64,000 nt of DNA from Acrocarpospora catenulata (GCF_018476525.1 NZ_JAHCST010000019.1:82173-146172), one strand, 5' to 3'. Shown: positions 8,397-21,845, numbered from the stretch's first letter. Made by a program: numbers and translations. The notes: generated from the letters alone by a model not told the origin.

Positions 8397-10556
8397 ATGG
8401 CCACCAGGCACATTCTCGCCGCCCTGGTGGTGGTCGCGGGGTCGCTGACCGGGCTCGCCGCCCCGGCCGCGGCGGCCCCGCCGACCGGTTTCACCACCGT
8501 GGTCAACCGCGGCAGCGGCAAATGCGTGGACGCCCGCGCCGCCGCCTCCGCCAACGGCACCGCCGTGCAGCAGTACACCTGCAACGGCACGGCGGCGCAG
8601 AGCTGGCAGTTCCAGGCCACCAGCGGTGGCTACTACCGGGTCAACAGCGCGCTCAACGCCGGCCAGGTCTGGGACGTCACCAACGTCTCGACCGCCGACA
8701 GCGCGCCGATCCAGCTCTGGCTGTACGGCGGCGGCAACAACCAGCAGTGGCAGGCGGTGGAGGAACCCGGCGGTTTCTACCATTTCGTCAACCGGCACAG
8801 CGGCAAATGCCTCGACATGCCGGGTGCCGCCACGGGAGACAGCGTGCAGTTCCAGCAGTACACCTGCAACGGCACCGCGGCCCAGTCCTTCAGCCTGGGC
8901 ACGCCGCCGCCGACCGGGTCCAACCCCGACCTCGGGCCGAACGTGAGCATCTTCGATCCGTCGATGCCCGCCTCGACCATCCAGTCGGGGCTGAACACGG
9001 TCTTCAGCCAGCAGCAGACCAACCAGTTCGGCGGCAACCGCTTCGCGTTGCTGTTCAAGCCGGGCGCCTACAGCGTGGACGTGAACGTCGGGTTCTACAC
9101 CCAGGTGCTGGGGCTCGGGCTACTGCCCGACCAGGTCACCATCAACGGGCCCGTACACGCGGAGGCCGACTGGTTCCAGGGCAACGCCACCCAGAACTTC
9201 TGGCGCGGCGCCGAGAACCTGTCGGTCACCCCGCCCGGGGGCAACGACCGGTGGGCGGTGTCGCAGGCGGCGCCGTACCGGCGGATGCACCTGCGCGGGA
9301 ACATCCAGCTGGACGACGGCGGCTGGTCCAGCGGCGGGCTCTTCGCCGACACCAAGATCGACGGGCAGGTACGATCCGGCTCCCAGCAGCAGTGGCTGAC
9401 CCGCAACACCGAGATGGGCAGCTGGACCGGCTCCAACTGGAACATGGTCTTCGTCGGGGCCACCAACGCCCCGGCCGGGAACTTCCCCAGCCCGCCGTAC
9501 ACGCGGGTGGCCACCGCCCCGGTGGTCCGGGAGAAGCCCTTCCTGTACGTCGACCAGGCCGGCAACTACCAGGTCTTCGTACCGGGCGTACGCACGAACT
9601 CCACCGGCACCAGCTGGTCCGGCGGCAACCCGGCCGGGGCCTCGCTGCCCCTCAGCCAGTTCTTCATCGTCAAACCCGGCCACACGGCCGCCAACATCAA
9701 CGCCGCCCTGGCCGCCGGGCAGGACCTCCTGGTCACCCCGGGCGTGTACCACCTGAACGACACGATCAGGGTGACCCGGGCCAACACCGTCGTGCTCGGG
9801 CTCGGCCTGGCCACCTTCATCCCCGACAACGGCGTCACCGCGATGACCGTCGCCGACGTGGACGGAGTCAAGATCGCCGGAGTGCTCTTCGACGCCGGCA
9901 CCGTCAACTCGGCGATGCTCCTGCAGGTCGGCCCGTCCGGTTCCACCGCCTCCCACGCGGCCAACCCCACCTCCCTCCACGACGTCTACTTCCGCGTCGG
10001 CGGGGCGGCGGTCGGCAAGGCCACCCAGAGCCTGGTCGTCAACAGCAACAACGTGATCGGCGACCACCTCTGGATCTGGCGCGGCGACCACGGCACCGGC
10101 ATCGGCTGGAACTCCAACACGGCGGCCAACGGCCTCACCGTCAACGGCAACGACGTCACCATGTACGGCCTGTTCGTCGAGCACTACCAGCAGTACCAGA
10201 CGGTCTGGAACGGCAACGGCGGCCGCACGTACTTCTACCAGAACGAGATGCCCTACGACCCGCCCAACCAGGCCGCCTGGATGAACGGCACCACCCAGGG
10301 CTACGCCGCCTACAAGGTCGCCCCCTCGGTCACCACCCACGAGGCCTGGGGCCTGGGCAGCTACTGCTACTTCAACGTCAACCCCGGCGTGGTGGCCGCC
10401 CGCGCCTTCGAGGTCCCCAACACCCCCGGCGTCCGCTTCCACAACATGGTCACCGTCTCCCTCGGCGGCGTCGGCACCATCCGCAACATCATCAACACCA
10501 CCGGAGGCCCCTCCAACTCCACCACCAACGTCGCAAACCTCGTCAACTACCCCTGA
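8397..10556 (+). CDS. Secreted ricin-type lectin (CBM13) beta-helix protein
   Basis: This 719-residue protein has a signal peptide (to about residue 27), a beta-trefoil lectin domain (~30-165) closely like that of the preceding chitinase, a short proline linker and a long C-terminal region rich in Asn/Gly/Val beta-strand turns typical of right-handed parallel beta-helices. Related actinomycete proteins are often labelled adenylyl cyclase in databases; nothing in the sequence supports that name. Its position 3 bases after a chitinase gene and the shared lectin point to polysaccharide breakdown, perhaps as a glycoside hydrolase or lyase, but no catalytic residues can be named safely. A hairpin with an 11-bp stem follows. 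Confidence 0.8.
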   Translation: MATRHILAALVVVAGSLTGLAAPAAAAPPTGFTTVVNRGSGKCVDARAAASANGTAVQQYTCNGTAAQSWQFQATSGGYYRVNSALNAGQVWDVTNVSTADSAPIQLWLYGGGNNQQWQAVEEPGGFYHFVNRHSGKCLDMPGAATGDSVQFQQYTCNGTAAQSFSLGTPPPTGSNPDLGPNVSIFDPSMPASTIQSGLNTVFSQQQTNQFGGNRFALLFKPGAYSVDVNVGFYTQVLGLGLLPDQVTINGPVHAEADWFQGNATQNFWRGAENLSVTPPGGNDRWAVSQAAPYRRMHLRGNIQLDDGGWSSGGLFADTKIDGQVRSGSQQQWLTRNTEMGSWTGSNWNMVFVGATNAPAGNFPSPPYTRVATAPVVREKPFLYVDQAGNYQVFVPGVRTNSTGTSWSGGNPAGASLPLSQFFIVKPGHTAANINAALAAGQDLLVTPGVYHLNDTIRVTRANTVVLGLGLATFIPDNGVTAMTVADVDGVKIAGVLFDAGTVNSAMLLQVGPSGSTASHAANPTSLHDVYFRVGGAAVGKATQSLVVNSNNVIGDHLWIWRGDHGTGIGWNSNTAANGLTVNGNDVTMYGLFVEHYQQYQTVWNGNGGRTYFYQNEMPYDPPNQAAWMNGTTQGYAAYKVAPSVTTHEAWGLGSYCYFNVNPGVVAARAFEVPNTPGVRFHNMVTVSLGGVGTIRNIINTTGGPSNSTTNVANLVNYP

Positions 10557-10569
10557 TCACCACCAAACA

Positions 10570-10614
10570 CATCCTGCCCGCCGCCCGAGCGATCCTCGCG
10601 CGACGGGCAGGATG
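10570..10614. terminator. Probable terminator after the lectin/beta-helix gene
   Basis: CATCCTGCCCG (10570-10580) pairs perfectly with CGGGCAGGATG (10604-10614). The 23-base loop can fold further. It lies 14 bases after the stop codon, and no T-run follows, as is common in actinomycetes. Confidence 0.65.
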
Positions 10615-10718
10615 CCCAGATGAAAGACTGGTCGGTAGCGGCGCGCCCTGGCATCGGTGGCGGCCGGGGCCGTGGGCGCGGTCGGTGAGCTTCGGTCGCG
10701 CGGAACGAGGTCCTTCAA

Positions 10719-12434
10719 ATGGATCGGATCAATGACGAGGTCGCCGGGCTGCTACAGGAGTACGCCGACCTGATCGCGATCACCGGGGGTGACGCGTTCA
10801 AGGTCCGGGTGTACGAGAAGGCGGCACGGTCGGTCGGCGGATACGCGCAGGACATCGCGCACTTCGATGAGGGGGAGTTGCGCCGGATACCCAACGTCGG
10901 CGCGTCGATCGCGGGCAAGATCGAGGAGTTCCTGCACACGGGCGTGATCCATCAGCTTGAGGAACTCCGGTTGAAGGTGCCGGCCGGGGTCCGGCGGCTG
11001 ACCACGATTCCCACACTCGGGCCGAAAAGGGCGATGGTCCTGTACGAGGAACTCGGGATCGGCTCGATCGGCGCCCTCGCGGAGGCGATCCGGGCCGGGA
11101 AGCTGCAGGGCCTGCGCGGCTTCGGCGCGAAGACCGAGGAGAACCTGCTGCACGGGATCGACCTGATGCAGAAGACCGGCCAGCGGGTCCACACGGACGT
11201 CGCGATGGGCGTCGCCGAGGAGATCGTCGCGGAACTGTCGACGGTGGGCGGCTGCGCGCGGTGCACGTTCGCCGGATCGCTGCGCCGGATGAAGGACACG
11301 ATCGGCGATGTCGACATCCTGGCGACGGCCGAGAACTCGGCGGCGTTGATGGCGGCGTTCAGCGGTTCATCGCTCGCGGCCGAAGTGATCGCCGGCGGCG
11401 GCACCAAGAGTTCGATCCGCACCGCCGGTGGCCTGCAGGTCGACCTCCGCGTGGTCCGTCAGGACGCGTGGGGGGCGGCGCTGCAGTACTTCACCGGTTC
11501 CAAGGCGCACAACATCCGCACGCGCGAGATCGCGGTGCACCAGAAGCTGAAACTCTCCGAGTACGGCCTGTTCGAGGTGGAGACCGGAGAGAAGATCGTT
11601 TCCGCCGACGAGGCGGAGGTGTACGGCAGGCTCGGCCTGCCCTGGATCGCCCCGACGCTACGCGAGGACAGCGGCGAAATCGAGGCCGCGCTGCGCGGCG
11701 AACTGCCGGAGCCGGTGACCGAAGCCGACCTCCGCGGCGACCTGCACACCCACACCGATCTCACCGACGGGCTGGCGCCGCTGGAGGAGATGGTCGCGGC
11801 GGCGGCCAAGCGCGGGTACCGCTACTACGCGGTGACCGACCACGCCCCCAACCTCTACATGCAGCGGATGACCGATGAGAAGGCGCTCGCCCAGCGGGAG
11901 AGGATCGACCGGCTGCAGGACTCCTACCCGGGGCTGCGGCTGCTGCACGGCACCGAGCTGAACATCGATCCGGAGGGGAACGTCGACTGGCCGCCGGAGT
12001 TCCTGACGGGCTTCGAGCTGTGTCTCGCTTCGGTTCACTCCCACTTCGGCCTGCCACGGGCGGAGATGACCCGGCGTATCGTCCGGGCCTGCGAGAATCC
12101 GCACGTCAAGATCATCGCCCATCCGACCGCCAGGATCATCGGCAGGCGTGAGCCGGTCGACGCCGACTGGGACGAGGTGTTCCGGGCGTGTGCCCGCACC
12201 GGCACGGCGCTGGAGATAGACGCCTTCCCGGACAGGCTCGACCTGCCCGCCGCGCTGGTCCGGCGAGCCCTCGGGTTCGGCGTGCTGTTCTCGATCGGCA
12301 GCGACGCGCACGCCGTACCGCATCTGGACAACATGCGGTACGGCATCGGCACCGCGCAGCGCGGCTGGCTCACGGCCGATCGGGTCATCAACACCTGGCC
12401 GATCGACCAGCTGACGGATTTCCTGCGGCGGTGA
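10719..12434 (+). CDS. polX: DNA polymerase/3'-5' exonuclease PolX
   Basis: This 571-residue family-X DNA polymerase is fused to a PHP exonuclease domain and would act in gap filling and base-excision repair in the cytoplasm. The N-terminus has the helix-hairpin-helix lyase region (GDAFKVRVYEKAARSV and PNVGASIAGKI). The polymerase motif GDVDIL places catalytic aspartates at 197 and 199, with the third at 242 in QVDLRV. The PHP domain begins at ~338 with DLHTHTD (metal-binding H343 and H345) and continues through ASVHSH and GSDAHA. All metal-site marks are present, so it looks active. The length is normal for bacterial PolX. The start is supported by an upstream GAGG. Confidence 0.96.
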   Translation: MDRINDEVAGLLQEYADLIAITGGDAFKVRVYEKAARSVGGYAQDIAHFDEGELRRIPNVGASIAGKIEEFLHTGVIHQLEELRLKVPAGVRRLTTIPTLGPKRAMVLYEELGIGSIGALAEAIRAGKLQGLRGFGAKTEENLLHGIDLMQKTGQRVHTDVAMGVAEEIVAELSTVGGCARCTFAGSLRRMKDTIGDVDILATAENSAALMAAFSGSSLAAEVIAGGGTKSSIRTAGGLQVDLRVVRQDAWGAALQYFTGSKAHNIRTREIAVHQKLKLSEYGLFEVETGEKIVSADEAEVYGRLGLPWIAPTLREDSGEIEAALRGELPEPVTEADLRGDLHTHTDLTDGLAPLEEMVAAAAKRGYRYYAVTDHAPNLYMQRMTDEKALAQRERIDRLQDSYPGLRLLHGTELNIDPEGNVDWPPEFLTGFELCLASVHSHFGLPRAEMTRRIVRACENPHVKIIAHPTARIIGRREPVDADWDEVFRACARTGTALEIDAFPDRLDLPAALVRRALGFGVLFSIGSDAHAVPHLDNMRYGIGTAQRGWLTADRVINTWPIDQLTDFLRR

Positions 12435-12513
12435 CCACGAACTTTTGCTGTGGCTTTGCCCCGATTCGGGCAGGAGGTTCGCACAGGGAAGTCCGCTAGC
12501 GGGAGGCGCGACC

Positions 12514-13353
12514 ATGAACGACGTCATCGTCGTGGGGACCGACGGCTCGCCGGACGCCGATGCCGCCATCGCGTGGGCAGCCGCCGACGCGGCGCGCAAG
12601 GAGCTCCGGCTTGAGCTCGTGCATGTGATCGAACGTGGCCCCTACGACCTGCCGCGTTACCCGGTCCCCGGCCTGCTGGAGGTACTCGGTGAGGCGGCCG
12701 AGGCGATGCTGGCGGAGAAGGTCAGCAGGGTCATGGCCGGCTGGCCCAGCGTCGAGGTCGCCACCAGAGTGATGGCAGGGTCGGCGGTGGCGGAGTTGCG
12801 GAAACAGGCGGAGTCGGCCACCGAGCTGGTGGTCGGCTCGCGCGGCCGGGGCGGATTCGCCAGTGCGCTGCTCGGCTCGGTGAGCCTGGGAGTGGCGGGT
12901 CACGCCCACGGCACGGTCGTCGTGGTCCGGTCGGCGCCGGTCGAACGCGGGCAGCTCGTGGTGGGCCTGAGCGAGAGCGATTCCTCCGAACCCGCCCTGG
13001 CCCACGCCTTCGCCGAGGCGTCCCTGCGCCGGGTGCCGTTGCGCGCGGTCTACGCCTACGCCGTCCCCATCCACGTGGTCTCGCTCGACCCGGACCGGCT
13101 ACGACGGGCCCAGCGCGAGTTCGCCCGCGACCGACTCGCCCCTTGGTGGGAGAAGCATCCCGAGGTCAACGTGATCGTGGACGTCACCTCCGTGCATCCG
13201 GTGGCGGCGCTCACCGAGGCGTCCAGGGACGCGGACCTGCTCGTGGTGGGCAACCGAGGGCATGGCGGCATGGCGGCCGCGGTGCTGGGCTCGGTCAGCC
13301 ACGGCGTCCTGCACCACGCTTACTGCCCGGTCGCCGTGGTCCGCTGCCAATGA
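12514..13353 (+). CDS. Universal stress protein, two tandem UspA domains
   Basis: This 279-residue protein is made of two UspA folds (~1-145 and ~148-279). Both have the ATP-binding loop pattern: VGSRGRGGFASALLGSVS in the first and VGNRGHGGMAAAVLGSVS in the second, each followed by the HA(H/Y)GTVVVVR or HAYCPVAVVR strand. Such proteins are ATP-binding stress or dormancy factors in actinomycetes. The start was chosen at the ATG preceded by GGGAGG (12501-12506); an earlier in-frame start lacks a ribosome site and is not conserved in style. It stands alone downstream of polX. Confidence 0.93.
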   Translation: MNDVIVVGTDGSPDADAAIAWAAADAARKELRLELVHVIERGPYDLPRYPVPGLLEVLGEAAEAMLAEKVSRVMAGWPSVEVATRVMAGSAVAELRKQAESATELVVGSRGRGGFASALLGSVSLGVAGHAHGTVVVVRSAPVERGQLVVGLSESDSSEPALAHAFAEASLRRVPLRAVYAYAVPIHVVSLDPDRLRRAQREFARDRLAPWWEKHPEVNVIVDVTSVHPVAALTEASRDADLLVVGNRGHGGMAAAVLGSVSHGVLHHAYCPVAVVRCQ

Positions 13354-13396
13354 TCGATTCGCTCGGCCTGTGGCCTCATATCCGGCGACGCCCCTT

Positions 13397-13981
13397 TCAG
13401 GCCGCCCGGCCGAAAGCGGCGAGCAGTTGGGTTTGGTGGTCGGCGTCCGGTGGGACGTCGACGCGGTCGCCGATCACGCCCGATGAGCGGTAGGCGTCCT
13501 CCTCCTCGGGGAACCAGGTCAGGCAGGCGTCCACCAGGGCCGGGTCGAGGTGGGTGTCGCCGCCGGTCGCCTTCGCCAGGTCCCAGGTGTGGATCAGGAA
13601 GTCGGCGGAGAGCTGCATGGCGTACTCGGTGCCGGGGACGTCGCCGAAGGACAGGTGAACGGTGTGGTCCAGCACACCGGGTTGCCGGGCGGCGGCCAGG
13701 GCTTCCTCGGCCGAGTCGTCGAAGGCGCGGACGGGATCGTCGCCGAGCAGGTCGCCGTCGAGGGCGTGGCCCACGTCGGCGATGGTCATGCCGGCCAGTA
13801 TGGGGGGAATCCAGCGGTTCTCGCCGGTGAGGTGGTTGACCAGGTCGCGGACGTTCCATTCGGTGCAGGGGGTGGGCAGCGACCACTGCTCGGACCCGAC
13901 CTCGTGGACTCGGTCGGCGAAGCCGTGCAACGCCCGCGCGTACATCTCCTGCGCGTCCATCGGAGTGTCTTTTGCATCCAT
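13397..13981 (-). CDS. DinB/mycothiol-dependent maleylpyruvate isomerase-like protein (TIGR03086 type)
   Basis: The 194-residue protein has the four-helix DinB-like metal-binding fold used by mycothiol-dependent enzymes. The marks are LPTPCTEWNVRDLVNHL (metal-binding His) near residues 30-48 and DFLIHTWDLAKATG (second His) near residues 125-140. The TIGR03086 group has no proven single function; a mycothiol transferase role is plausible. A longer frame begins 132 bases upstream but codes for an unlikely N-terminus. The ATG at 13981 has a GGGGAG sequence upstream; the ATG at 13960 is an alternative. It is convergent with the stress-protein gene and divergent from the geosmin synthase gene. Confidence 0.82.
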   Translation of the reverse strand: MDAKDTPMDAQEMYARALHGFADRVHEVGSEQWSLPTPCTEWNVRDLVNHLTGENRWIPPILAGMTIADVGHALDGDLLGDDPVRAFDDSAEEALAAARQPGVLDHTVHLSFGDVPGTEYAMQLSADFLIHTWDLAKATGGDTHLDPALVDACLTWFPEEEDAYRSSGVIGDRVDVPPDADHQTQLLAAFGRAA

Positions 13982-14061
13982 AGGGGTGGCGCTCCCCGGG
14001 AGAAACCCCCGCTTATCCCCGCAAGCGGGCAAGACTGCGCAATCGACGTAAGCAGGAGTGA

Positions 14062-16393
<2,332 letters not shown>

Positions 16394-16457
16394 GACCACC
16401 TCCCCGGTGCCGGAACCAGCGGCACCGGGGAGATCGTCCGGCATACTGGCGGGCACT

Positions 16458-17057
16458 ATGCGATGGATAATCTTCGACTTCGCGGGCGTCGTCGGCCGGC
16501 ACCAGCCCCAGGCCGCCCGCGACGCGATGGTAACGATCTCCGGCGCCGGCGCCGACCCCTTCTGGACCGCCTACTGGACCCACCGCGACCCCTACGACCG
16601 CGGCCTCGTCACCGCCGAGGACTTCTGGGCCAGTACCGCCAAGACGCTGGAAACCGACTTCCCCGCCGAGGTGATCCGTGAGCTGATCCGCCTCGACATC
16701 ACCAGCTGGCTGCACCCCGACCCCGCCACCCTCGACCTGATCAGCCGCCTCAAGGCCCATGGCCACGGCCTGGCCCTGCTCTCCAACGCGCCCCACGAAC
16801 TGGCCGACGCCCTCGACGACGTCCCCTGGATGGAGCCGTTCCGGCACCGCTTCTTCAGCAGCCGCCTCGCCTGCTCCAAACCCAGCCCGGAGATCTATCA
16901 GAGCGCGCTGGCCGCCCTTGGTGCCACTCCGGAGGAGTGCGTCTTCATCGACGACCGGCAGCCGAACGTCGCCGCCGCCGAGGAGCTGGGCCTGCGGGGG
17001 CTGGTGTTCACCGGTGCCGGGCGGCTGGCGGCCGAGCTGGACGGGCTGCTCGGCTGA
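16458..17057 (+). CDS. HAD-superfamily hydrolase
   Basis: This 199-residue HAD phosphatase-like protein is probably cytosolic. Motif I reads FDFAGVV, where the first Asp (nucleophile) is kept but the usual second Asp two residues later is Ala, as in a known FDFGGV subgroup. Motif II is LLSNAP, motif III the Lys in CSKPSPEIYQ and motif IV VFIDDRQPNV. A helical cap sits between motifs I and II. The substrate is unknown. The ATG at 16458 begins directly with the first beta-strand; an upstream start would add a disordered tail. Confidence 0.85.
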   Translation: MRWIIFDFAGVVGRHQPQAARDAMVTISGAGADPFWTAYWTHRDPYDRGLVTAEDFWASTAKTLETDFPAEVIRELIRLDITSWLHPDPATLDLISRLKAHGHGLALLSNAPHELADALDDVPWMEPFRHRFFSSRLACSKPSPEIYQSALAALGATPEECVFIDDRQPNVAAAEELGLRGLVFTGAGRLAAELDGLLG

Positions 17058-17083
17058 GGCGTCCTGCGGTGGTCGCTGCCCGG

Positions 17084-17743
17084 TCAGGGTGTGGGGCAGG
17101 TGCCGAGCATGGCATAGAGGGCGGATTTCTCGCGACTGGTGACGGTTAGCCGGTAGTGGTGCTTGACCGTGATCCAAGCCCGTGCGTAGGTGCACCAGTA
17201 CTCGCGGCGTGGGGGCCGCCAGTTCGCCGGGCTGTGCCCGCCTTTGTCCAGATTGGCGGTTTCGCTAACGGCGACCAGCTCAGGCCGGGTCAGGTCATTG
17301 GCGAAGGCATGGCGCTTGGCCGCACTCCAGGTGTTGGCTCCCGAGATCCACGCATTGGCCAGCGGCACCAAGTGGTCCACGTCGATCTGACTCGCGTTGG
17401 TGAGTCGGCGCCCGTCGTACGGGCTGTACCAGATCCCGGTCGTGACGCGGCAGTCGGCGTTGGGGCGGACCCTTCGCGCGTCGCGTAGCAGCACGATCTC
17501 GCGCGTATCGCACGGGTTGTCACCGTGCCCCCACTCGGTCATGAACTTGTCGCGTTCGTAGGTGGAGAGAGGGCGCGGCGTGGCCACTCTCAGTTGCCGC
17601 AGTTCCGCGCGGGCGAGGGCGAGGGGGTTCGGGGTGGGCAGCTGGGCGGGTGCGGCGTTCGCCGGCAACGGGTACGCGACACCCGGCAGCAAGAAGATGG
17701 TCGCCAGTACGGAGGCCGTGCTCCGTGGCCAGATGGGGGTCAT
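17084..17743 (-). CDS. Secreted HNH endonuclease-family protein (DUF1524 type)
   Basis: This 219-residue protein has an N-terminal signal peptide (MTPIWPRSTASV... ending near ANAAPA) and a DUF1524/HNH fold with QIDVDHLVPLANAWISGA (His general base), a conserved FANDLTRPELVAVS segment and NLDKGGHSPANW, where the Asn completes the site. Secreted relatives are common in actinomycetes and probably degrade extracellular DNA. An in-frame GTG at 17767 is an alternative start; a TACACT -10-like hexamer lies just upstream of it. The C-terminus has the usual WCTYARAWITVKHHY block. No operon partner is apparent. Confidence 0.85.
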   Translation of the reverse strand: MTPIWPRSTASVLATIFLLPGVAYPLPANAAPAQLPTPNPLALARAELRQLRVATPRPLSTYERDKFMTEWGHGDNPCDTREIVLLRDARRVRPNADCRVTTGIWYSPYDGRRLTNASQIDVDHLVPLANAWISGANTWSAAKRHAFANDLTRPELVAVSETANLDKGGHSPANWRPPRREYWCTYARAWITVKHHYRLTVTSREKSALYAMLGTCPTP

Positions 17744-17999
17744 GGCACGGGCATACCCGATTGTCACTTAGTGTAGTCAAACAACTTCGTAAAGTGATAT
17801 CGGGAAGGTGTGCGGGTGGTCGGCGCGCGGAAGCTCGCCGATGATCTCGCGGGACGTCCGGGCTACCGCATGGCGCAGGACTCGGCTTCCGTCCAGCGGT
17901 CCCCGCGCTGCCCCGTGCTGACCAACCGTATCGGAATGCTGCCGGATGGTTATCCACAGGGTGGATCCGGGAGGGGCGGGGGTTGCGTAGGGTGGGCGC

Positions 18000-19892
<1,893 letters not shown>

Positions 19893-19976
19893 CACCTCCC
19901 ATCCCAAATCCCGGCGGCGGACAAACCAATCCGCCGCCCACACCCTCCAGAGGCGCCCACAACAGCCCACAGAACT

Positions 19977-20026
19977 CCGGACTTTTAATCCGTAGGTTCA
20001 GGGTTCGAATCCCTGGCGCCCCACCA
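19977..20026 (+). tRNA. 3' fragment of a tRNA-Lys (anticodon TTT)
   Basis: The segment contains an anticodon arm (CCGGA-CTTTTAA-TCCG, anticodon TTT), a variable loop, a perfect T-arm (AGGG-TTCGAAT-CCCT) and the 3' acceptor strand GCGCCCC-A-CCA. The D-arm and the 5' acceptor strand GGGGCGC are missing upstream, so it cannot be a working tRNA. Such 3' halves are the usual attachment-site footprint of integrated elements. It marks the change from conserved genes to accessory DNA. Confidence 0.85.
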
Positions 20027-20281
20027 CCTTTGCCCCGATTTGACCTGTCGATTCCTCCCGTTTTGAGCCCTCGACACCGAGGCGAGATCACAAGGTGTTG
20101 CTCGTTGGTTGCTCATGGGCACGATGTGGGCACGCGAGGGGCCGATCGTGAGTGGCAAAATGCCCGGATTGTCGGCCCGCGATCAGGCTCCCGGGACCCG
20201 GAATGGGGTTCAGGCCACGTTCATCCCATGCGACAGTCAAGGATCATGCAACCCCAAGCGTCGCGAGGCGATGGTGTCAAG
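20027..20281. other. Non-coding stretch between the tRNA-Lys fragment and the IS
   Basis: No convincing gene is seen. The DNA contains the repeated phrase ATGTGGGCACG-like segments just after the tRNA fragment, as expected near an attachment site. It ends at the left inverted repeat of the insertion sequence. Confidence 0.5.
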
Positions 20282-21457
20282 CCTGTGCCGTGCCAAAACT
20301 CGCGCACCGGCTCCAACCTGGTGTTTTACAAGATCCCTAGGCTGCTCTCCGGTACTCGTTTATCAACCCTCCGACAGCCTGTCTGCGCTGGATCGGAGCG
20401 GTCAGGTCGATCACCAGGCCGACTTCATTCATCGGCGGCTTCTGGTCCAGGGCCTGATGAGGGCGATGATCGTTATAGTGCCGCGCATACTCGGCCAGTA
20501 CAGCGCGCAGGTGCCGTTCTCCGTAGATCAGCAGTCGGTCGAGGCACTCACGGCGTAGTGTTCCCACGAACCTCTCCGCGTAGGAATTCGCACGCGGTGA
20601 GCGGGGCGGGGTCTTGATGATCCTTATGCCACTGCCGGTGAACACCTCGTCGAAGATCCGGGCGAACTTGCCATCCCGGTCTCGGATGAGGAACTTGAAT
20701 CGGCCGGCTCGCTCGGCCAGGTCCATCACCAGATTCCTGACCTGCTGGGCGGCCCATGCCGCGGTCGGGTTGGCGGTGACACCGAGGATGTGGACCCGGC
20801 GTGTTTCGATCTCCATCACGAAGAAGACGTACAGCCGCTTGAGGAACACGGTGTCCACGTGCACGAAATCGCACGCCAGCAGGCCAGGGGCCTGGGAGAC
20901 CAGGAACTGTCGCCAGGTCGGTGAGTCCCTGCGTGGCGCCGGGCCGACCCCGGCCGCGGCCAGGATCCGGCGGATCGTCCCCTCTCCTATGCGATGTCCC
21001 AGCCCGGCCAGTTCACCCTGAATTCTTCGATAGCCCCAGCGTGGATTCTCCTTCGTCAAACGTATGACCAGTTCACGCACATCGTCAGGTACCGGCGGCC
21101 GACCCGTTGGGTTCGGATATCTCCAATGTCGGCGGACCAGTCTGCGATGCCAGGCAAGAAAAGTGCCCGGCGTCACGATCCGATGCGCCCGGAGCCGACG
21201 TGGAAGGTGTCGCGCGAGCGCTGCCAGGATCGCTCGGTCGGCCCAGTCGAGCCTGGGACGAGCGACCTGACGGCGCAGTACCGACACCTCATGCCGAAGG
21301 ACAAGGATTTCCGCTTCCTTGGAGGCGTCGCTGCGAGCCAGCAACATCAGCCAGCCCGCACCCCGAACAAAGATCAGATACAGCAAGCGGAAGCACACGA
21401 GAAGCGAGGATAAGCCGCAGGTCAACAGGCCTGTGCCGAGTATTGGCACAGCACAGG
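20282..21457. mobile_element. Insertion sequence with DDE (rve-type) transposase
   Basis: An element of about 1176 bp is bounded by inverted ends: CCTGTGCCGTGCCAAAACTCG at 20282-20302, and its reverse complement with two mismatches ending at 21457. The similarity extends a few more bases with a gap. One transposase gene fills the inside. No target-site duplication is visible: the flanks TCAAG and CTACC do not match. The right end abuts a truncated coding fragment. Confidence 0.82.
20337..21398 (-). CDS. IS transposase, integrase core (rve) domain
   Basis: This is a 353-residue DDE transposase. The N-terminus has a short hydrophobic stretch ([17 protein letters not shown]), then a helical DNA-binding region ([17 protein letters not shown] and a homeodomain-like helix-turn-helix to about residue 150). 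The catalytic core has ACDFVHVDT (first Asp), IRDRDGKF (second Asp) and [15 protein letters not shown] (Glu). All catalytic residues are present, so it may be active. The GTG at 21398 fits related proteins; an ATG at the [11 protein letters not shown] segment is an alternative. The frame upstream of 21398 is open only by chance. Confidence 0.87.
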   Translation of the reverse strand: MCFRLLYLIFVRGAGWLMLLARSDASKEAEILVLRHEVSVLRRQVARPRLDWADRAILAALARHLPRRLRAHRIVTPGTFLAWHRRLVRRHWRYPNPTGRPPVPDDVRELVIRLTKENPRWGYRRIQGELAGLGHRIGEGTIRRILAAAGVGPAPRRDSPTWRQFLVSQAPGLLACDFVHVDTVFLKRLYVFFVMEIETRRVHILGVTANPTAAWAAQQVRNLVMDLAERAGRFKFLIRDRDGKFARIFDEVFTGSGIRIIKTPPRSPRANSYAERFVGTLRRECLDRLLIYGERHLRAVLAEYARHYNDHRPHQALDQKPPMNEVGLVIDLTAPIQRRQAVGGLINEYRRAA

Positions 21458-21815
21458 CTACCTCGACCAGCACGGCCGCTGCCACCGCACGGACGTGATC
21501 CCGCCCATCGACTTCTGGACCGCGGCCGCCGTCCACGCCCACCCGGGCGATCTGGCGGCGCTCGGGCGCGCCACCTGGGACCGCGGCCTGTACCGCGATG
21601 GCGCCCAGCTGCACAAACATGCCACCGCATACGGAGACGCCCACGCCGCCTTCGACAACCCGTCCGCCGTGGCCAGTCTGCTGGAAAGCCTGCGGAGGGT
21701 CGGGGCGCATGGCCAGCACACTGCACTGCTCGGCCGACTTCCTGGCGCGGGGCATCCAGGGCCCCGAAGGCGTCCCTTGCTAGGTAATGACTGTTCTTGT
21801 AGTTTATTAAGCTAA
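21458..21815 (+). pseudogene. Truncated fragment of a large repeat protein
   Basis: The frame beginning [16 protein letters not shown], followed by [20 protein letters not shown] and [20 protein letters not shown], resembles the C-terminal TPR-like repeats of large actinomycete ATPase/caspase-type proteins. The fragment has no start of its own, begins exactly at the IS end, lacks an internal part (the text jumps from [11 protein letters not shown] to [14 protein letters not shown]) and ends in unrelated sequence. It is a relic; the rest of the gene is not found left of the IS. Confidence 0.7.
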
Positions 21816-21845
21816 TCAGAGCAGAAATCTGCATGGAGGTGTCAA

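Noticed and set aside
8397-10556. Adenylyl cyclase label for the lectin/beta-helix protein
   Set aside because: No cyclase motif is present. The label is a database habit for this family and is not supported here.
19920-20026. A complete tRNA-Lys gene
   Set aside because: The D-arm and the 5' acceptor strand are not in the upstream sequence. Only the 3' part is present.
20282-21457. Target-site duplication for the IS
   Set aside because: The flanking bases TCAAG and CTACC, and shifts by 1-3 bases, do not match.
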